The notes beneath the pieces were generated by a model. That model was not told the DNA's origin, did not search any database, and was given only the letters and a program-made list of their open reading frames with translations. Positions 35,200 through 46,007 of a stretch of 64,000 nucleotides of DNA are shown here, in pieces. This DNA is from Sphingomonas panacis (GTDB lineage: Bacteria > Pseudomonadota > Alphaproteobacteria > Sphingomonadales > Sphingomonadaceae), in the NCBI RefSeq assembly GCF_001717955.1, contig NZ_CP014168.1, positions 1,712,001 to 1,776,000 of the forward strand, written 5' to 3'. The position numbers and the translations under genes are program-made. The stretch's first letter is position 1; the number at the start of each line of letters is the position of its first letter.

Positions 35200-37689
35200 A
35201 TGCGTTACCGTGGGTTTGCCGAATTGCTTGCGACCGTCAGTCTGGTCGCCACCACCCATGCCGCTGTGGCCCAGTCGCTCAAGACCGGCCCCAACGACAC
35301 GCTCGAGACTCAGGGGCTCAGCGTCATCGTCGATCAGAACCAGTTCAGCCCGATCTTCTTCGACGAGAAGAACGCCGGCATCCAGCTCGTCCTCCACGGC
35401 GATCGCATCGCCACCGACGGCGCCGTCCGGCTCGACCGCACGCCCGAGCAATGGGCACCGGTTCCCGCGTTCATCAGCCGCGAGCGCGGCAGCGAACCCA
35501 ATCAGATCGTGGTACGCTCGGCCTACAAGGACCAGAACCTTTCCTACCGCGTGAAGGTGACGGCCGAGGGGACGGGGTTCCGCATCGCCGTCGATCTCGA
35601 TCAGCCGCTGCCGCACGCGCTCGCGGGCAAGGCCGGCTTCAACCTGGATTTCCTGCCGACCACCTATTTCGGCAAGACCTATCTGATGGACGCCGCCCCC
35701 GGCCTGTTCCCGCGCCACCCCACCGGCGAGATGGCGCTCGACGGATCGGGCGATCCGCTCCCGCTCGCCACCGGCGGCAAGTCGATCACGCTCGCGCCCG
35801 AAGACCCGCTCACGCGAGTCTCGATCACGTCGGATGCCGGCGCGCTGTCGCTCTACGATGCGCGCGCGCGGGCGCAGAACGGCTGGTTCGTGGTGCGCTC
35901 GCTGATCGCGGAAGGCGCGAAGGAGAATGCCGTCGTCTGGCATGTCCGTCCCAACGTCATCAAGGACTGGACGCGCCCGCCGGTCGTTTCGTTCAACCAG
36001 GCCGGCTACACGCCCGCGCGCGACAAGGTCGCGCTGATCGAGCTCGATCCCGCGTTCAAGGCGCCGTCAGAGGCCGAACTGGTCAAGCTCGCACCCGACG
36101 GCAGCCGGCAGGTGGTGCTGCGCGCGAAGACTCAGCCGCGCGGCCGCTTCCTGCGCTATGACTATGCCGCGTTCGATTTCTCGACCGTGCGCGACCCCGG
36201 CATCTACGCGATCGCATACGCGGGCAACACCACCAACCCGTTCCGCATCTCGCCCGACGTCTACGACCATGTCTGGCAGACCTCGCTCGATACCTTCCTC
36301 GCCGAGCAGATGGACCATGTCGGCGTGCGCGAGCAGTATCGCGTCTGGCAGGCGCCCTCGCACCTCGACGACGCGCGGCAGGCGCCCGCCAACCACGTCC
36401 ATTTCGACGGCTACCGGATGGGGCCGAACCTCGATTCGCCGTTCAAGGCGGGCGAGCATATTCCCGGTCTCGCGGTCGGCGGGTGGCAGGATGCCGGCGA
36501 TTACGACATCCAGACCCCCGACAATGCCTGGGTGGTGCGCGATCTCGTCTGGGCGCACGAACTGTTCGGGCTGAAATGGGATCAAACCAGCGTCGACGAG
36601 GCGGCGCGCGCGGTCGAGATCCGCAAGCCCGACGGGATCGAGGATTCGCTCCAGCAGATCCGCCACGGCACGCTGCAACTGCTCGCGCAGTACAAGGTGT
36701 TCGGCCACGCCATCGTCGGCATCATCGATCCGACGCTGCGACAATATGCGCATCTCGGCGATGCCGGTTCGCAGACCGACGGCAAGCTCTACGATCCCAA
36801 ACTTGGGCCGCTCGGCGATACCGGCGCGACCTCGGGCAAGCCCGATGATCGCTGGGCGTTCACCACCGATATCCCGGCGACCAACCTCTATGTCGTCGGC
36901 GCGCTGGCGGGGGCGAGCCGCGCGCTCGCCACGCTTGATCCCAAGATGTCGGCCGAGGCGCTCACCACCGCCAAGGCTTTGTGGGCCAAGCAGCAGCCAC
37001 GGCTGGTCGACAGCGACGACGGCCGCGAGAACAGCTTCGCCTCGCGCTTCCCCGATGTCGCCAACGTCTCGGCGACGGTCGAGCTGGTCATCACCACCAA
37101 GGGCGATCCCGTCTACACCGCCAAGCTGAAGGCGCTGTTGCCGACGATCAGCGAGCGCTTCGCCTTCATCGGCAGCGCGGCGGTGCGCGCGATACCCTAT
37201 ATGGATGCCGATTACCGGGCGAAGCTGGTGCCGCTGGTGCAGGCGGCCAAGGCGAAGATCGACACCGACATGGCCAAGAACCCGTTCGGCGTGCCGGTGA
37301 GCATGGGAACCTGGGCGGGGTCGCACGATGTCGCCACCTTCGGCAGCACGATGTACATGCTCCACGCCGCCTTCCCGGAGATCGTCGGGCCGGAATATTC
37401 GTTGCGCGCGCTCGATTACATGCTTGGCCGGCACCCCGCCAACAACCTGTCGCTGGTCTCGACCGTCGGCACGCAATCGCGGCTGATCGGCTACGGCCAC
37501 AACCGCGCCGACTATAGCTTCATCCCCGGCGGAATGACGCCCGGCGTGATCGTCATCAAGCCCGACTTCCCCGAGGTGAAGACCGACTGGCCGTTCCTGT
37601 GGTTCGAGAACGAATATACCGTGAGCACGACCTCGGCCTATATCCTCGCCGCCAACGCGGCGGCGGCGGCGGCGAAGGAGGCGAAGTAA
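35200..37689 (+). CDS. Secreted glycoside hydrolase family 9 (endoglucanase-like)
   Basis: An 829-residue exported protein with a signal peptide (residues 1-26, ending HAAVAQS). An N-terminal beta-rich region runs to about 260. An Ig-like cellulase domain (VVSFNQAGYTPARDKVALIE) comes next. The GH9 catalytic barrel follows, with GGWQDAGDYD (the base/nucleophile Asp pair) and the C-terminal acid in WFENEYTVSTTSAYIL. The ATG at 35200 is preceded by AGGAGAG; the frame extends to 35152 without a signal peptide. Substrate is probably a beta-1,4-glucan or glucosamine polymer. Confidence 0.85.
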   Translation: MRYRGFAELLATVSLVATTHAAVAQSLKTGPNDTLETQGLSVIVDQNQFSPIFFDEKNAGIQLVLHGDRIATDGAVRLDRTPEQWAPVPAFISRERGSEPNQIVVRSAYKDQNLSYRVKVTAEGTGFRIAVDLDQPLPHALAGKAGFNLDFLPTTYFGKTYLMDAAPGLFPRHPTGEMALDGSGDPLPLATGGKSITLAPEDPLTRVSITSDAGALSLYDARARAQNGWFVVRSLIAEGAKENAVVWHVRPNVIKDWTRPPVVSFNQAGYTPARDKVALIELDPAFKAPSEAELVKLAPDGSRQVVLRAKTQPRGRFLRYDYAAFDFSTVRDPGIYAIAYAGNTTNPFRISPDVYDHVWQTSLDTFLAEQMDHVGVREQYRVWQAPSHLDDARQAPANHVHFDGYRMGPNLDSPFKAGEHIPGLAVGGWQDAGDYDIQTPDNAWVVRDLVWAHELFGLKWDQTSVDEAARAVEIRKPDGIEDSLQQIRHGTLQLLAQYKVFGHAIVGIIDPTLRQYAHLGDAGSQTDGKLYDPKLGPLGDTGATSGKPDDRWAFTTDIPATNLYVVGALAGASRALATLDPKMSAEALTTAKALWAKQQPRLVDSDDGRENSFASRFPDVANVSATVELVITTKGDPVYTAKLKALLPTISERFAFIGSAAVRAIPYMDADYRAKLVPLVQAAKAKIDTDMAKNPFGVPVSMGTWAGSHDVATFGSTMYMLHAAFPEIVGPEYSLRALDYMLGRHPANNLSLVSTVGTQSRLIGYGHNRADYSFIPGGMTPGVIVIKPDFPEVKTDWPFLWFENEYTVSTTSAYILAANAAAAAAKEAK

Positions 37690-37693
37690 GCCC

Positions 37694-37781
37694 ACTCCGT
37701 TCGTGCTGAGCTTGTCGAAGCACGTGCCCCAAGCGCCGCGCTCTGGGCACGTCCTTCGACTTCGCTCAGGACGAACGGAGT
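37694..37781. repeat. Family A inverted repeat
   Basis: Ends ACTCCGTTCGT and ACGAACGGAGT are exact complements, with further imperfect pairing inside. It lies between the convergent GH9 and PLP-enzyme genes. Confidence 0.85.
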
Positions 37782-37806
37782 TTGGAGCGTCACCGCGTTC
37801 CGAGGA

Positions 37807-39096
37807 TCAGGCGATCCCCTTCATTTTCCGGAACGCATCGAACTGTTCCAGGAACCGGTCGAGATTGGCCTTGGACAGATAATAGGGCGTGGAGAGCCGC
37901 AGTTTGCTCGGCTCGCCGCCACGGATGCGGATCTTGTGGTTCTTCCACAGCCACGTCTCCAGTTCCATGCGCGAGACCGGGGGTACGTTGACGGTGATGA
38001 TGCCGCAGCGCATCGCCGGATCGGGCGAGGTCCAGCTGACAGCACCACGCTTCATCATTTCTGCGTGGAGGTAATCGGCCATCTGGCGGTGGCGCTTCTC
38101 GATCCGGCCGATGCCGATGCCCTGCGCCAGCGCGATCGACGCGTTCAGCCCCATCATCGTCGGGATGTTGGACGATCCGAACTGCTGGTAACGCCCTGCC
38201 TTGAGCGTCAGGTCGTCCCAAGAGTGCGTCACCGTCGTCGGCCACACCCGGTTGATGATGCTGTCGTCGCGCAGATACAGGAAGCCGGTGCCCTTCGGCG
38301 CGAACAGCCATTTGTGCATCGATCCGGTGTACAGATCGCAGCCGATATCATTGAGATCGACCTTCATCATGCCCGCCGCATGCGCCCCGTCGAACGCGGA
38401 AACGATGCCCTTGGAACGCGCCAGCGCCGAAATCTGCTTGGCTGGCAGCACCACGCCGGTGTTGGTGCTGATGTGGCTGACGAAGATGATCCTGGTGCGC
38501 GGGGTGATCGCGTCGTTGATTCGGTTGAGGATTTCATCGGGGCTTTTCGGCGGCTTTGGCATCGCGAAGGTCTTGATGACGATGCCGTGGCGTTTGGCGC
38601 GAAGCTCCCACGGCGCGATGCCGCTGCCATGCTCCTCGTCGGACATCAGCACTTCGTCCCCCGGCTTCATCTCGAAGCCGTTGCCGATGAAGCTGTTCGC
38701 CTCGGTGCAGTTGCGCACCATCGCGATCTGATCGACCCGCGCGCCCATCAGGTCGGCGAAGGGTTTACGGAACTCGGGCCAGGGGCCGTAGCCCCAAATC
38801 GGATAATCCTCCGGCGCCTCCTGCATCATCTGCTCGGTCAGCTCATAGCTGTCGAACACCGCCTTGAGCACCGGGCGCGGCGACGATCCGACCGTGCCGT
38901 TGTTGAGGTTGACGAGATCGGCCGGCATCAGGAACTGTTTGCGCAAGGCCCCCCAATAGGCGTCCTCGTTGGTCTCGTAGAGGCCGGGCGCCGGCATTGC
39001 GATCGGCTGCATCGCCGCGGCGAAAGCCTCGCGCCCGAACGGTGCGGCAAGCCCGGCTGCGGTTGCGGTCGCGAGCAGGGAACGGCGGTTGAGCAT
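37807..39096 (-). CDS. Tat-exported class V PLP enzyme (isopenicillin-N epimerase-like)
   Basis: A 429-residue protein starting MLNRRSLLATATAAGLAAPF, a twin-arginine signal, followed by a class V aminotransferase/cysteine desulfurase fold: NLNNGTVGSSPRPVL, SDEEHGSGIAPWEL, SAFDGAHAAGMM and the PLP Lys in GSMHKWLFAPKG. Isopenicillin N epimerase-like proteins with this leader are common in sphingomonads, but their reaction is not known. PLP would have to be bound before Tat export. The start at 39096 restores the Tat motif; the frame extends to 39192. Confidence 0.85.
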   Translation of the reverse strand: MLNRRSLLATATAAGLAAPFGREAFAAAMQPIAMPAPGLYETNEDAYWGALRKQFLMPADLVNLNNGTVGSSPRPVLKAVFDSYELTEQMMQEAPEDYPIWGYGPWPEFRKPFADLMGARVDQIAMVRNCTEANSFIGNGFEMKPGDEVLMSDEEHGSGIAPWELRAKRHGIVIKTFAMPKPPKSPDEILNRINDAITPRTRIIFVSHISTNTGVVLPAKQISALARSKGIVSAFDGAHAAGMMKVDLNDIGCDLYTGSMHKWLFAPKGTGFLYLRDDSIINRVWPTTVTHSWDDLTLKAGRYQQFGSSNIPTMMGLNASIALAQGIGIGRIEKRHRQMADYLHAEMMKRGAVSWTSPDPAMRCGIITVNVPPVSRMELETWLWKNHKIRIRGGEPSKLRLSTPYYLSKANLDRFLEQFDAFRKMKGIA

Positions 39097-39195
39097 CGGC
39101 ACCTCGATCTGGAAGGGTGCCAGCGAGGGTAGCGGCTTTGCTGCGCCGCGCAATCTATATTCCTGTAGGGAAAGCGGCGGTCTCGACGTCATTTA

Positions 39196-39228
39196 CCGTT
39201 CGTGCTTCGACCAGCTCAGGGCGAACGG
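39196..39228. repeat. Short family A hairpin
   Basis: CCGTTCG (39196-39202) and CGAACGG (39222-39228) as ends of a 33-bp element in the 156-bp gap between the ABC-F stop and the PLP-enzyme start. Confidence 0.7.
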
Positions 39229-39252
39229 GAAATGGCAATCCCGGCGACCGGA

Positions 39253-41034
<1,782 letters not shown>

Positions 41035-41050
41035 AGCGTGCGCCCCCTAA

Positions 41051-41071
41051 CGCTTTAGCGCAGCTAAAGCG
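41051..41071. repeat. Inverted repeat upstream of ABC-F gene
   Basis: CGCTTTAGC-GCA-GCTAAAGCG, perfect 9-bp arms, 17 bp upstream of the ABC-F start. Could be an operator or part of its leader. Confidence 0.6.
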
Positions 41072-41118
41072 AGGGCCTGCGCATGCCTGGCCGGCGGCGC
41101 CGTGGCGCCGTCCGACGA

Positions 41119-41180
41119 GTGTCAGGTAAACGATGCCCCGCATCGTTTAGGCCATGCCGGGGGCATGGCCGACCTGACAC
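41119..41180. ncRNA. Perfect three-way-junction element (possible structured RNA)
   Basis: Closing stem GTGTCAGGT (41119-41127) with ACCTGACAC (41172-41180). Hairpin one is AAACGATGC-CCC-GCATCGTTT (41128-41148). Hairpin two is GGCCATGCC-GGG-GGCATGGCC (41150-41170). All three stems are perfect 9-mers and only single bases (A41149, G41171) are unpaired at the junction. No gene overlaps it. Transcription and direction are unknown, so it may be an RNA, a leader or a mobile repeat. Confidence 0.45.
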
Positions 41181-41210
41181 TGGCTTTGCCGCGTCGGGCC
41201 TTCTCCCCAC

Positions 41211-41281
41211 CCGTTCGTGCCGAGCGAAGTCGAGGCACCTCCGCATGCGGATTGCCCCTCGACTTCGCTCGGGGCGAACGG
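41211..41281. repeat. Family A inverted repeat
   Basis: CCGTTCGTGCCGAGCGAAGT at the left, and an arm ending GGGGCGAACGG at the right, with strong complementarity. It sits in the gene-free island 41035-41449. Confidence 0.85.
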
Positions 41282-41320
41282 CGGAGGGTTATGTTTACGC
41301 TTCGGCGCCCAACCGCGACG

Positions 41321-41409
41321 GACGACACGGGAGTAAATCCCGCGTCGTCGGACAGGCCGCTGGCCTGCCGGCCGTCCTTGCGCGAGTCGGTGCGCAGCAT
41401 GGCTGCGCA
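41321..41409 (-). repeat. Cluster of three hairpins
   Basis: Three hairpins in series: 12-bp stem 41321-41332/41338-41349, CAGGCC-GCT-GGCCTG (41353-41367), and TGCGCAGC-ATG-GCTGCGCA (41391-41409). The one irregular pair in the first stem is A/C read on the plus strand but G-U on the minus strand, favouring a minus-strand RNA, possibly a leader of the ABC-F gene. Confidence 0.5.
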
Positions 41410-41449
41410 GCGCCGCGCTGCGGATCATTCACAGGCTGTTCAACGCGCA

Positions 41450-41773
41450 ATGCCTATGCGACACCTTATGAAGATGCTTGCCGCCTTTGCACTACCCCTG
41501 TTGCTCGCCGCACCGGCCGCTCCCGCAGCGCCCGCGCCCGAGCAGCAGCGCGACCAGCAACAGGCGTGGCGCCAGCGCCAGCAGGGCCGTATCCTCCCTT
41601 TACGCGAAATCGAGGCGAAGGTGCTGCCGGCGATGCGCGGCAGCCAGTATCTCGGCTTCGATTTCGAAGGGGACAGCGGGATTTACACGCTCAAGTTCCT
41701 GCGCGATGGCACCGTCATCTGGGTCGATGTCGATGGCCGTTCCGGCCAGATCATCGGCCGTACCGGCCACTGA
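41450..41773 (+). CDS. PepSY-domain exported protein
   Basis: A 107-residue protein with a signal peptide (LPLLLAAPAAPAAPAP), a Gln-rich linker (PEQQRDQQQAWRQRQ), and a C-terminal PepSY domain (YLGFDFEGDSGIYTLKFLRD, VDVDGRSGQIIGRTGH). ATG at 41450 or 41468 are both possible. Directly upstream of a response regulator and sensor kinase, it may modulate that sensor from the periplasm, as PepSY proteins do in PhoPQ-like systems. This is inference. Confidence 0.8.
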   Translation: MPMRHLMKMLAAFALPLLLAAPAAPAAPAPEQQRDQQQAWRQRQQGRILPLREIEAKVLPAMRGSQYLGFDFEGDSGIYTLKFLRDGTVIWVDVDGRSGQIIGRTGH

Positions 41774-41804
41774 GCCTAATCGCTGAATTCCGAAGGGGAC
41801 CACA

Positions 41805-42470
41805 ATGCGCGTGCTGATCGTCGAGGACGAACCCAATCTGGGCCAGCAGCTCAAGAACACGCTGGAGGGCGCGGGCTATGCGATCGACCTCGCCACCGAT
41901 GGCGAGGAGGGGCATTTCCTCGGCTCGACCGAGAATTACGATGCGGTCGTGCTCGATCTCGGTCTGCCCGAGATCGACGGGCTGACCGTGCTCGATCGCT
42001 GGCGCAAGGAGGGCAAGGTGATGCCCGTCCTCGTCCTCACCGCGCGCGACAGCTGGTCTGACAAGGTGGCAGGGCTCGATGCCGGCGCCGACGATTATGT
42101 CGCCAAGCCGTTCCAGTCCGAGGAACTGATCGCGCGCCTTCGTGCGCTGATCCGCCGCGCGAGCGGAAACGCGTCGTCCGAACTGATCGCCGGCGATGTG
42201 CGGCTCGACACGCGCAGCGGCAAGGTGACGCTGGCGGGCGAGCCGGTGAAGCTGACCGCGCAGGAATATAAGCTGCTCAGCTACCTGCTCCACCACAAGG
42301 GCAAGGTGGTCAGCCGCACCGAACTGATCGAGCATATCTACGATCAGGATTTCGACCGCGATTCGAATACGATCGAAGTGTTCGTCACGCGCATCCGCAA
42401 GAAGCTGGGGCAGGATGTCATCACCACCATTCGCGGGCTCGGCTACAGCCTCGAAGAACCCAATGTCTGA
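41805..42470 (+). CDS. OmpR-family response regulator
   Basis: A 221-residue regulator with a receiver domain (VEDEP, phosphoacceptor Asp51 in VVLDLGLPEIDG, Lys in YVAKPFQSEE) and a C-terminal winged helix (LTAQEYKLLSYLLHHKGK, VFVTRIRKKLG). Closest in layout to PhoP. Followed 45 bp later by its kinase. Confidence 0.93.
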   Translation: MRVLIVEDEPNLGQQLKNTLEGAGYAIDLATDGEEGHFLGSTENYDAVVLDLGLPEIDGLTVLDRWRKEGKVMPVLVLTARDSWSDKVAGLDAGADDYVAKPFQSEELIARLRALIRRASGNASSELIAGDVRLDTRSGKVTLAGEPVKLTAQEYKLLSYLLHHKGKVVSRTELIEHIYDQDFDRDSNTIEVFVTRIRKKLGQDVITTIRGLGYSLEEPNV

Positions 42471-42484
42471 GGCGTGGTCCACAT

Positions 42485-42504
42485 CCTCCCCCTGGCGGGG
42501 GAGG
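42485..42504 (+). promoter_or_regulatory. Hairpin covering the kinase ribosome site
   Basis: CCTCCCCC-TGGC-GGGGGAGG, perfect 8-bp stem. The right arm supplies the only Shine-Dalgarno-like sequence for the kinase ATG at 42516, so the hairpin could limit kinase translation unless ribosomes finishing the regulator open it. Confidence 0.45.
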
Positions 42505-42515
42505 ATCGGGTCCGC

Positions 42516-43898
42516 ATGACCGACACCGCCGCCCTCGACATTTCGCCGCCCAACCCGCGCGTGCGCACCACCGGATCGCTCAGCCGGCGCATGATCGTGA
42601 TCGCGGCGGCGTGGATTCTCATCCTGCTGACCGGCGGCGCGTTCGCGCTCGATCGCGTGCTGACCACCGCGATCACGAAGAATTTCGACGATCAGCTCGA
42701 ATATGTCCTCAAGGCGCAGATCGTCTCGTCCGAGATCGGCCCCGATGGCGAGGTGATGTTCTCCCGCGAGGCCGCCGACCAGCGCTTTCTCGAACCCGGC
42801 TCGGGATTGTACTGGCAGGTGAGCGCGCCCGGCCAGGAGGCGTTCGCGTCGCGCTCGCTGTGGGACCGGCGGCTTGCTTATGGCGGCAAGCACAACGATC
42901 TCGGCGTCCACATCTACAACAGCGACCAGTTCCCCGACGAGCGGCTGCGCATCGTCGAGCGCGATATCAAGCTGCCCGGATCGCCGGTGCGCTGGCGCTT
43001 CCAGATCGCGCAGAGCCGCGCCGGTCTCGACGCGCAGATCAAGGTTCTGCGCAGCACGATGCTCAAGAGCTTCGCGTTGCTCGGCTTCGGGCTGATCGTG
43101 ATGGCGGCGCTCCAGACCTTCTACGGGCTATGGCCACTGCGGAAAGTCCGCGAGGAGATCGCGCGGATGCGCGCCGGCAAGGCCCGCCAGATCGAGCGGG
43201 CGATGCCGATCGAGGTCGCGCCGATGGTCGAGGAGCTGAACGCGCTGATCGAGCATAACGAACGCCAGGCCGAGGAAGCGCGCCGCCACGCCGGCAACCT
43301 CGCGCATGCGCTCAAGACGCCGCTCACCGTCATCATGAACGCTGCGACCGCGCAGGCCGACGACCTCGGCGAAACGGTGGTACGCGAGGCGCGGACGATG
43401 CGGCGGCAGGTCGATCACCACCTCGCGCGTGCGCGTGCGGTCGGGCGGCGCGGTTCGGCGCACAGCCGGGCGGACGTCTGGCCGAGCCTCGAATCGGTCG
43501 AGCGCGCGGTCGCGCGGCTCTATCGCCATGTCCGTATCGACACCGACGGGCCGAAGGATTTGCAGGTCCATGTCGAGCGGCAGGACTTGGACGAGATGCT
43601 CGGCAACCTCGTCGAGAACGCCGCCAAATATGGCGGCGGCAGCGTGTTCGTGACGGTGGGCGCGCAGGCCGGCTTCGTCGAGTTCCTGATCGAAGACGAC
43701 GGCATGGGCATCCCCGAGGAGCAGCGCGCGCGCATCTTCGATCGCGGCGTGCGGCTCGACAGCGGCAAGCCCGGCACCGGCCTCGGCATGGCGATCGTCC
43801 GCGACGTGGCGGAGATCTATGGCGGCACGGTCTCGCTTGAGGAGAGCGAGGATCTGGGCGGGCTGCTGGTGCGGCTCAGGCTGCCTGCGGCGAACTGA
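42516..43898 (+). CDS. PhoQ-like sensor histidine kinase
   Basis: A 460-residue kinase: membrane helix near residues 25-47, a periplasmic sensor domain (about 48-180), second helix (FALLGFGLIVMAALQTF), HAMP-like linker, HisKA with phosphoacceptor His in NLAHALKTPLTV, and ATPase domain (NLVENAAKYGG, DGMGIPEEQ, GTGLGMAIV). The ATG at 42516 is chosen over a GTG at 42474 that reads through the hairpin. Partner of the preceding response regulator; the stimulus is unknown. Confidence 0.9.
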   Translation: MTDTAALDISPPNPRVRTTGSLSRRMIVIAAAWILILLTGGAFALDRVLTTAITKNFDDQLEYVLKAQIVSSEIGPDGEVMFSREAADQRFLEPGSGLYWQVSAPGQEAFASRSLWDRRLAYGGKHNDLGVHIYNSDQFPDERLRIVERDIKLPGSPVRWRFQIAQSRAGLDAQIKVLRSTMLKSFALLGFGLIVMAALQTFYGLWPLRKVREEIARMRAGKARQIERAMPIEVAPMVEELNALIEHNERQAEEARRHAGNLAHALKTPLTVIMNAATAQADDLGETVVREARTMRRQVDHHLARARAVGRRGSAHSRADVWPSLESVERAVARLYRHVRIDTDGPKDLQVHVERQDLDEMLGNLVENAAKYGGGSVFVTVGAQAGFVEFLIEDDGMGIPEEQRARIFDRGVRLDSGKPGTGLGMAIVRDVAEIYGGTVSLEESEDLGGLLVRLRLPAAN

Positions 43899-43926
43899 CG
43901 CCGCTCTCGCTATTCAGCCAACTAAC

Positions 43927-43959
43927 CCGTTCGTGCTTCGACAAGCTCAGCACGAACGG
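43927..43959. terminator. Family A hairpin as bidirectional terminator
   Basis: CCGTTCGTGCT (43927-43937) pairs perfectly with AGCACGAACGG (43949-43959). It lies between the convergent kinase and LLM genes, 29 bp after one and 20 bp after the other stop, so it may terminate both. Confidence 0.6.
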
Positions 43960-43978
43960 TATCTATCCGTAGAAGACA

Positions 43979-44986
43979 TCAGGCCGCGATAGCGTCCTTG
44001 GTGAGCGCCTGCATCGCCCCGGCCGCGATCTCCAGGCTGCGCTTGCGCGCTTCGTGATCGAACATCATGCTCGTCACCATGATCTCGTCGATGCCGGTGC
44101 GGGCGATGAACGCGGCGATGCCCTCGGCCACTTTGGCGGGACCGCCGATCGCCGAGCATTGCAGTACGTTGTCGAGCATCGCATTGCCCTGCGCACCCAA
44201 TCCGGCGCGGTAGCCGTGGATCGGCGGTGGCAGCAGCCCCGGCGTGCCGGTGCGCAGCGCGATGAACGCCTGCTGCTGCGAGGAGGCGAGATATTCCGCC
44301 TCGGCGTCGGTCTCGGCGGCGATGACGTTGAAGCCCGCCATCAGATGCGGCTTGGCGAGTACGGCGGACGGCTTGAAGTCACGCCGGTAGATCGCGATCG
44401 CCTCCATCAGCGAATCGGGCGCGAAATGCGACGCGAACGCGTAGGGCAGGCCGAGCATCGCGGCGAGCTGTGCGCCGAACGTGCTCGATCCGAGAATCCA
44501 CAGCGACACATTGGCGCCCGCGCCGGGCGTCGCGGTAATGCCGGTCTGGCCATCGTCGGCGAAATAGCTCTGCAATTCGAGCACGTCGCGCGGGAAGGCG
44601 TTGGCGTCGCTCGCCAGCGTGCGGCGCATCGCGCGCGCGACGCGCTGGTCCGAGCCGGGGGCGCGGCCGAGACCGAGGTCGATCCGGCCCGGGAACAGCG
44701 CATCGAGCGTGCCGAACTGCTCGGCGATGGCGAGCGGGGCATGGTTGGGCAGCATGATCCCGCCCGCGCCGACGCGGATCGTCGAGGTCGCCGCGGCGAC
44801 ATGGCCGATCACGATCGAGGTCGCCGCGCTGGCGATGCCCGGCATGCCGTGATGCTCGGCGGTCCAATAGCGCGAGAAGCCGAGCCGCTCGGCCGTCCGC
44901 GCCAGATCGGCGGCATTGGCGAGGCTTTGCGCGACGGAACCGCCTTGAACGACGGGGACGAGATCGAGGAGCGAATAAGCTGTCAT
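43979..44986 (-). CDS. LLM-class flavin-dependent oxidoreductase
   Basis: A 335-residue luciferase-like protein: [40 protein letters not shown] and [14 protein letters not shown] are the common features of the MsnO8-like LLM subgroup found in proteobacteria. It would use reduced FMN from a partner reductase. Start at 44986; the frame extends to 45085 with no family similarity. Substrate unknown. Confidence 0.88.
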   Translation of the reverse strand: MTAYSLLDLVPVVQGGSVAQSLANAADLARTAERLGFSRYWTAEHHGMPGIASAATSIVIGHVAAATSTIRVGAGGIMLPNHAPLAIAEQFGTLDALFPGRIDLGLGRAPGSDQRVARAMRRTLASDANAFPRDVLELQSYFADDGQTGITATPGAGANVSLWILGSSTFGAQLAAMLGLPYAFASHFAPDSLMEAIAIYRRDFKPSAVLAKPHLMAGFNVIAAETDAEAEYLASSQQQAFIALRTGTPGLLPPPIHGYRAGLGAQGNAMLDNVLQCSAIGGPAKVAEGIAAFIARTGIDEIMVTSMMFDHEARKRSLEIAAGAMQALTKDAIAA

Positions 44987-45109
44987 GCGCCGGATGTGGG
45001 GAGGCGCATGACGGCTTACCAGACCGGACGGTACAAAAATCCGGCTCGCTTGCCGACAGCCGACATTTGGCTGTTGGGTCAGCAAATGGTCTGCATTTAT
45101 TACGCTTTA

Positions 45110-45192
45110 CCGTTCGTGCTGAGCCTGTCGAAGCACGTGCCAAGCGGTGCGTCGCCTGGGGGCACGTGCTTCGACTGCGCTCAGCACGAACG
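45110..45192. repeat. Family A inverted repeat
   Basis: CCGTTCGTGCTGAGC at the left and GCTCAGCACGAACGG at the right, with a long imperfect stem. Upstream of the LLM gene and downstream of trcR. Confidence 0.85.
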
Positions 45193-45220
45193 GGTGAAGA
45201 ATGGGTAGGGCGGAGTGACG

Positions 45221-45895
45221 TTACCGCCGGAACAGCGTCTCGGCGGTCGGCTCGGCTGGCGACGTGCTGCCGCCTTCGCCGGTCTCGCCACGCGCGGCCT
45301 GGTCGCGCTGGGCGCGCAGTTCGGTGATGAGCGCCTCGCGGTCACCCTCCAGCCGCGTGTCGACCGGCGCTTCGATGCCCGCCGCCTTGGCTGCCTTCGC
45401 GACCGCCGCGTCGAGCTCGCGCTGAGTCGTCAGACCGAGCGTGACCGGGTCTTTCGGGGTGATGTTGGCGATGTTCCAGTGGCTGCGGTCGCGGATCGCG
45501 GCGATCGTGGTGCGGGTGGTGCCGATCAGGTTGCCGATCGCGCCGTCCGAAATCTCGGGATGGTTGCGGATGATCCAGGCGATGCCGTCGGGCTTGTCCG
45601 ACCGCTTCGAGACCGGCGTGTAGCGCGGCCCCTTGGTGCGGCGGACCTGCTCTGGCCCTTTTAGGATCTGCAGGCGATATTCGGGGTTGGCCTGGCCCTT
45701 GTCGATCTCGTCCTGAGTCAGTTCGTGCGCGCGCACCGGGTCGCGGCCGGTCAGCTTGGTCGCGGCGGTATCGTCGGCGATCGCCTGGATTTCGAGGATG
45801 TGCAGCCCGCAGAATTCGGCGATCTGCTCGAACGAAAGCGAGGTGTTGTCGACGAGCCAGGACGCGGTCGCGTGCGGCATGAGCGGCTGGGCCAC
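45221..45895 (-). CDS. trcR: TrcR/DUF1013 cell-cycle regulator
   Basis: A 224-residue protein of the alphaproteobacterial DUF1013 family, named TrcR after the Caulobacter regulator. The core is PHATASWLVDNTSLSFEQIA, EFCGLHILEIQAIAD, KPDGIAWIIRNHPEISD, LIGTTRTTIAAIRDRSHWN. The GTG at 45895 has an AGGAG site at the right distance; the frame extends to 45985 through a terminator hairpin and was rejected. Confidence 0.88.
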   Translation of the reverse strand: MAQPLMPHATASWLVDNTSLSFEQIAEFCGLHILEIQAIADDTAATKLTGRDPVRAHELTQDEIDKGQANPEYRLQILKGPEQVRRTKGPRYTPVSKRSDKPDGIAWIIRNHPEISDGAIGNLIGTTRTTIAAIRDRSHWNIANITPKDPVTLGLTTQRELDAAVAKAAKAAGIEAPVDTRLEGDREALITELRAQRDQAARGETGEGGSTSPAEPTAETLFRR

Positions 45896-45920
45896 GAAAT
45901 ACTCCTTCAGAAACGGAAAG

Positions 45921-45942
45921 GGCCGCCCCTTTCGGAGCGGCC
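45921..45942 (-). terminator. Terminator after the GT4 gene
   Basis: GGCCGCCCC-TTTC-GGAGCGGCC. On the minus strand this is a 9-bp stem with one G-U pair and a GAAA loop, followed by CTTTCCGTTTCT. It lies between the glycosyltransferase stop and the trcR start. Confidence 0.65.
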
Positions 45943-46007
45943 GCAGTAATGCACACGACTTAATGCTTATAGCCCGCCGGGGCAAGCGCCCTGCGCGGTG
46001 CGGGAAA

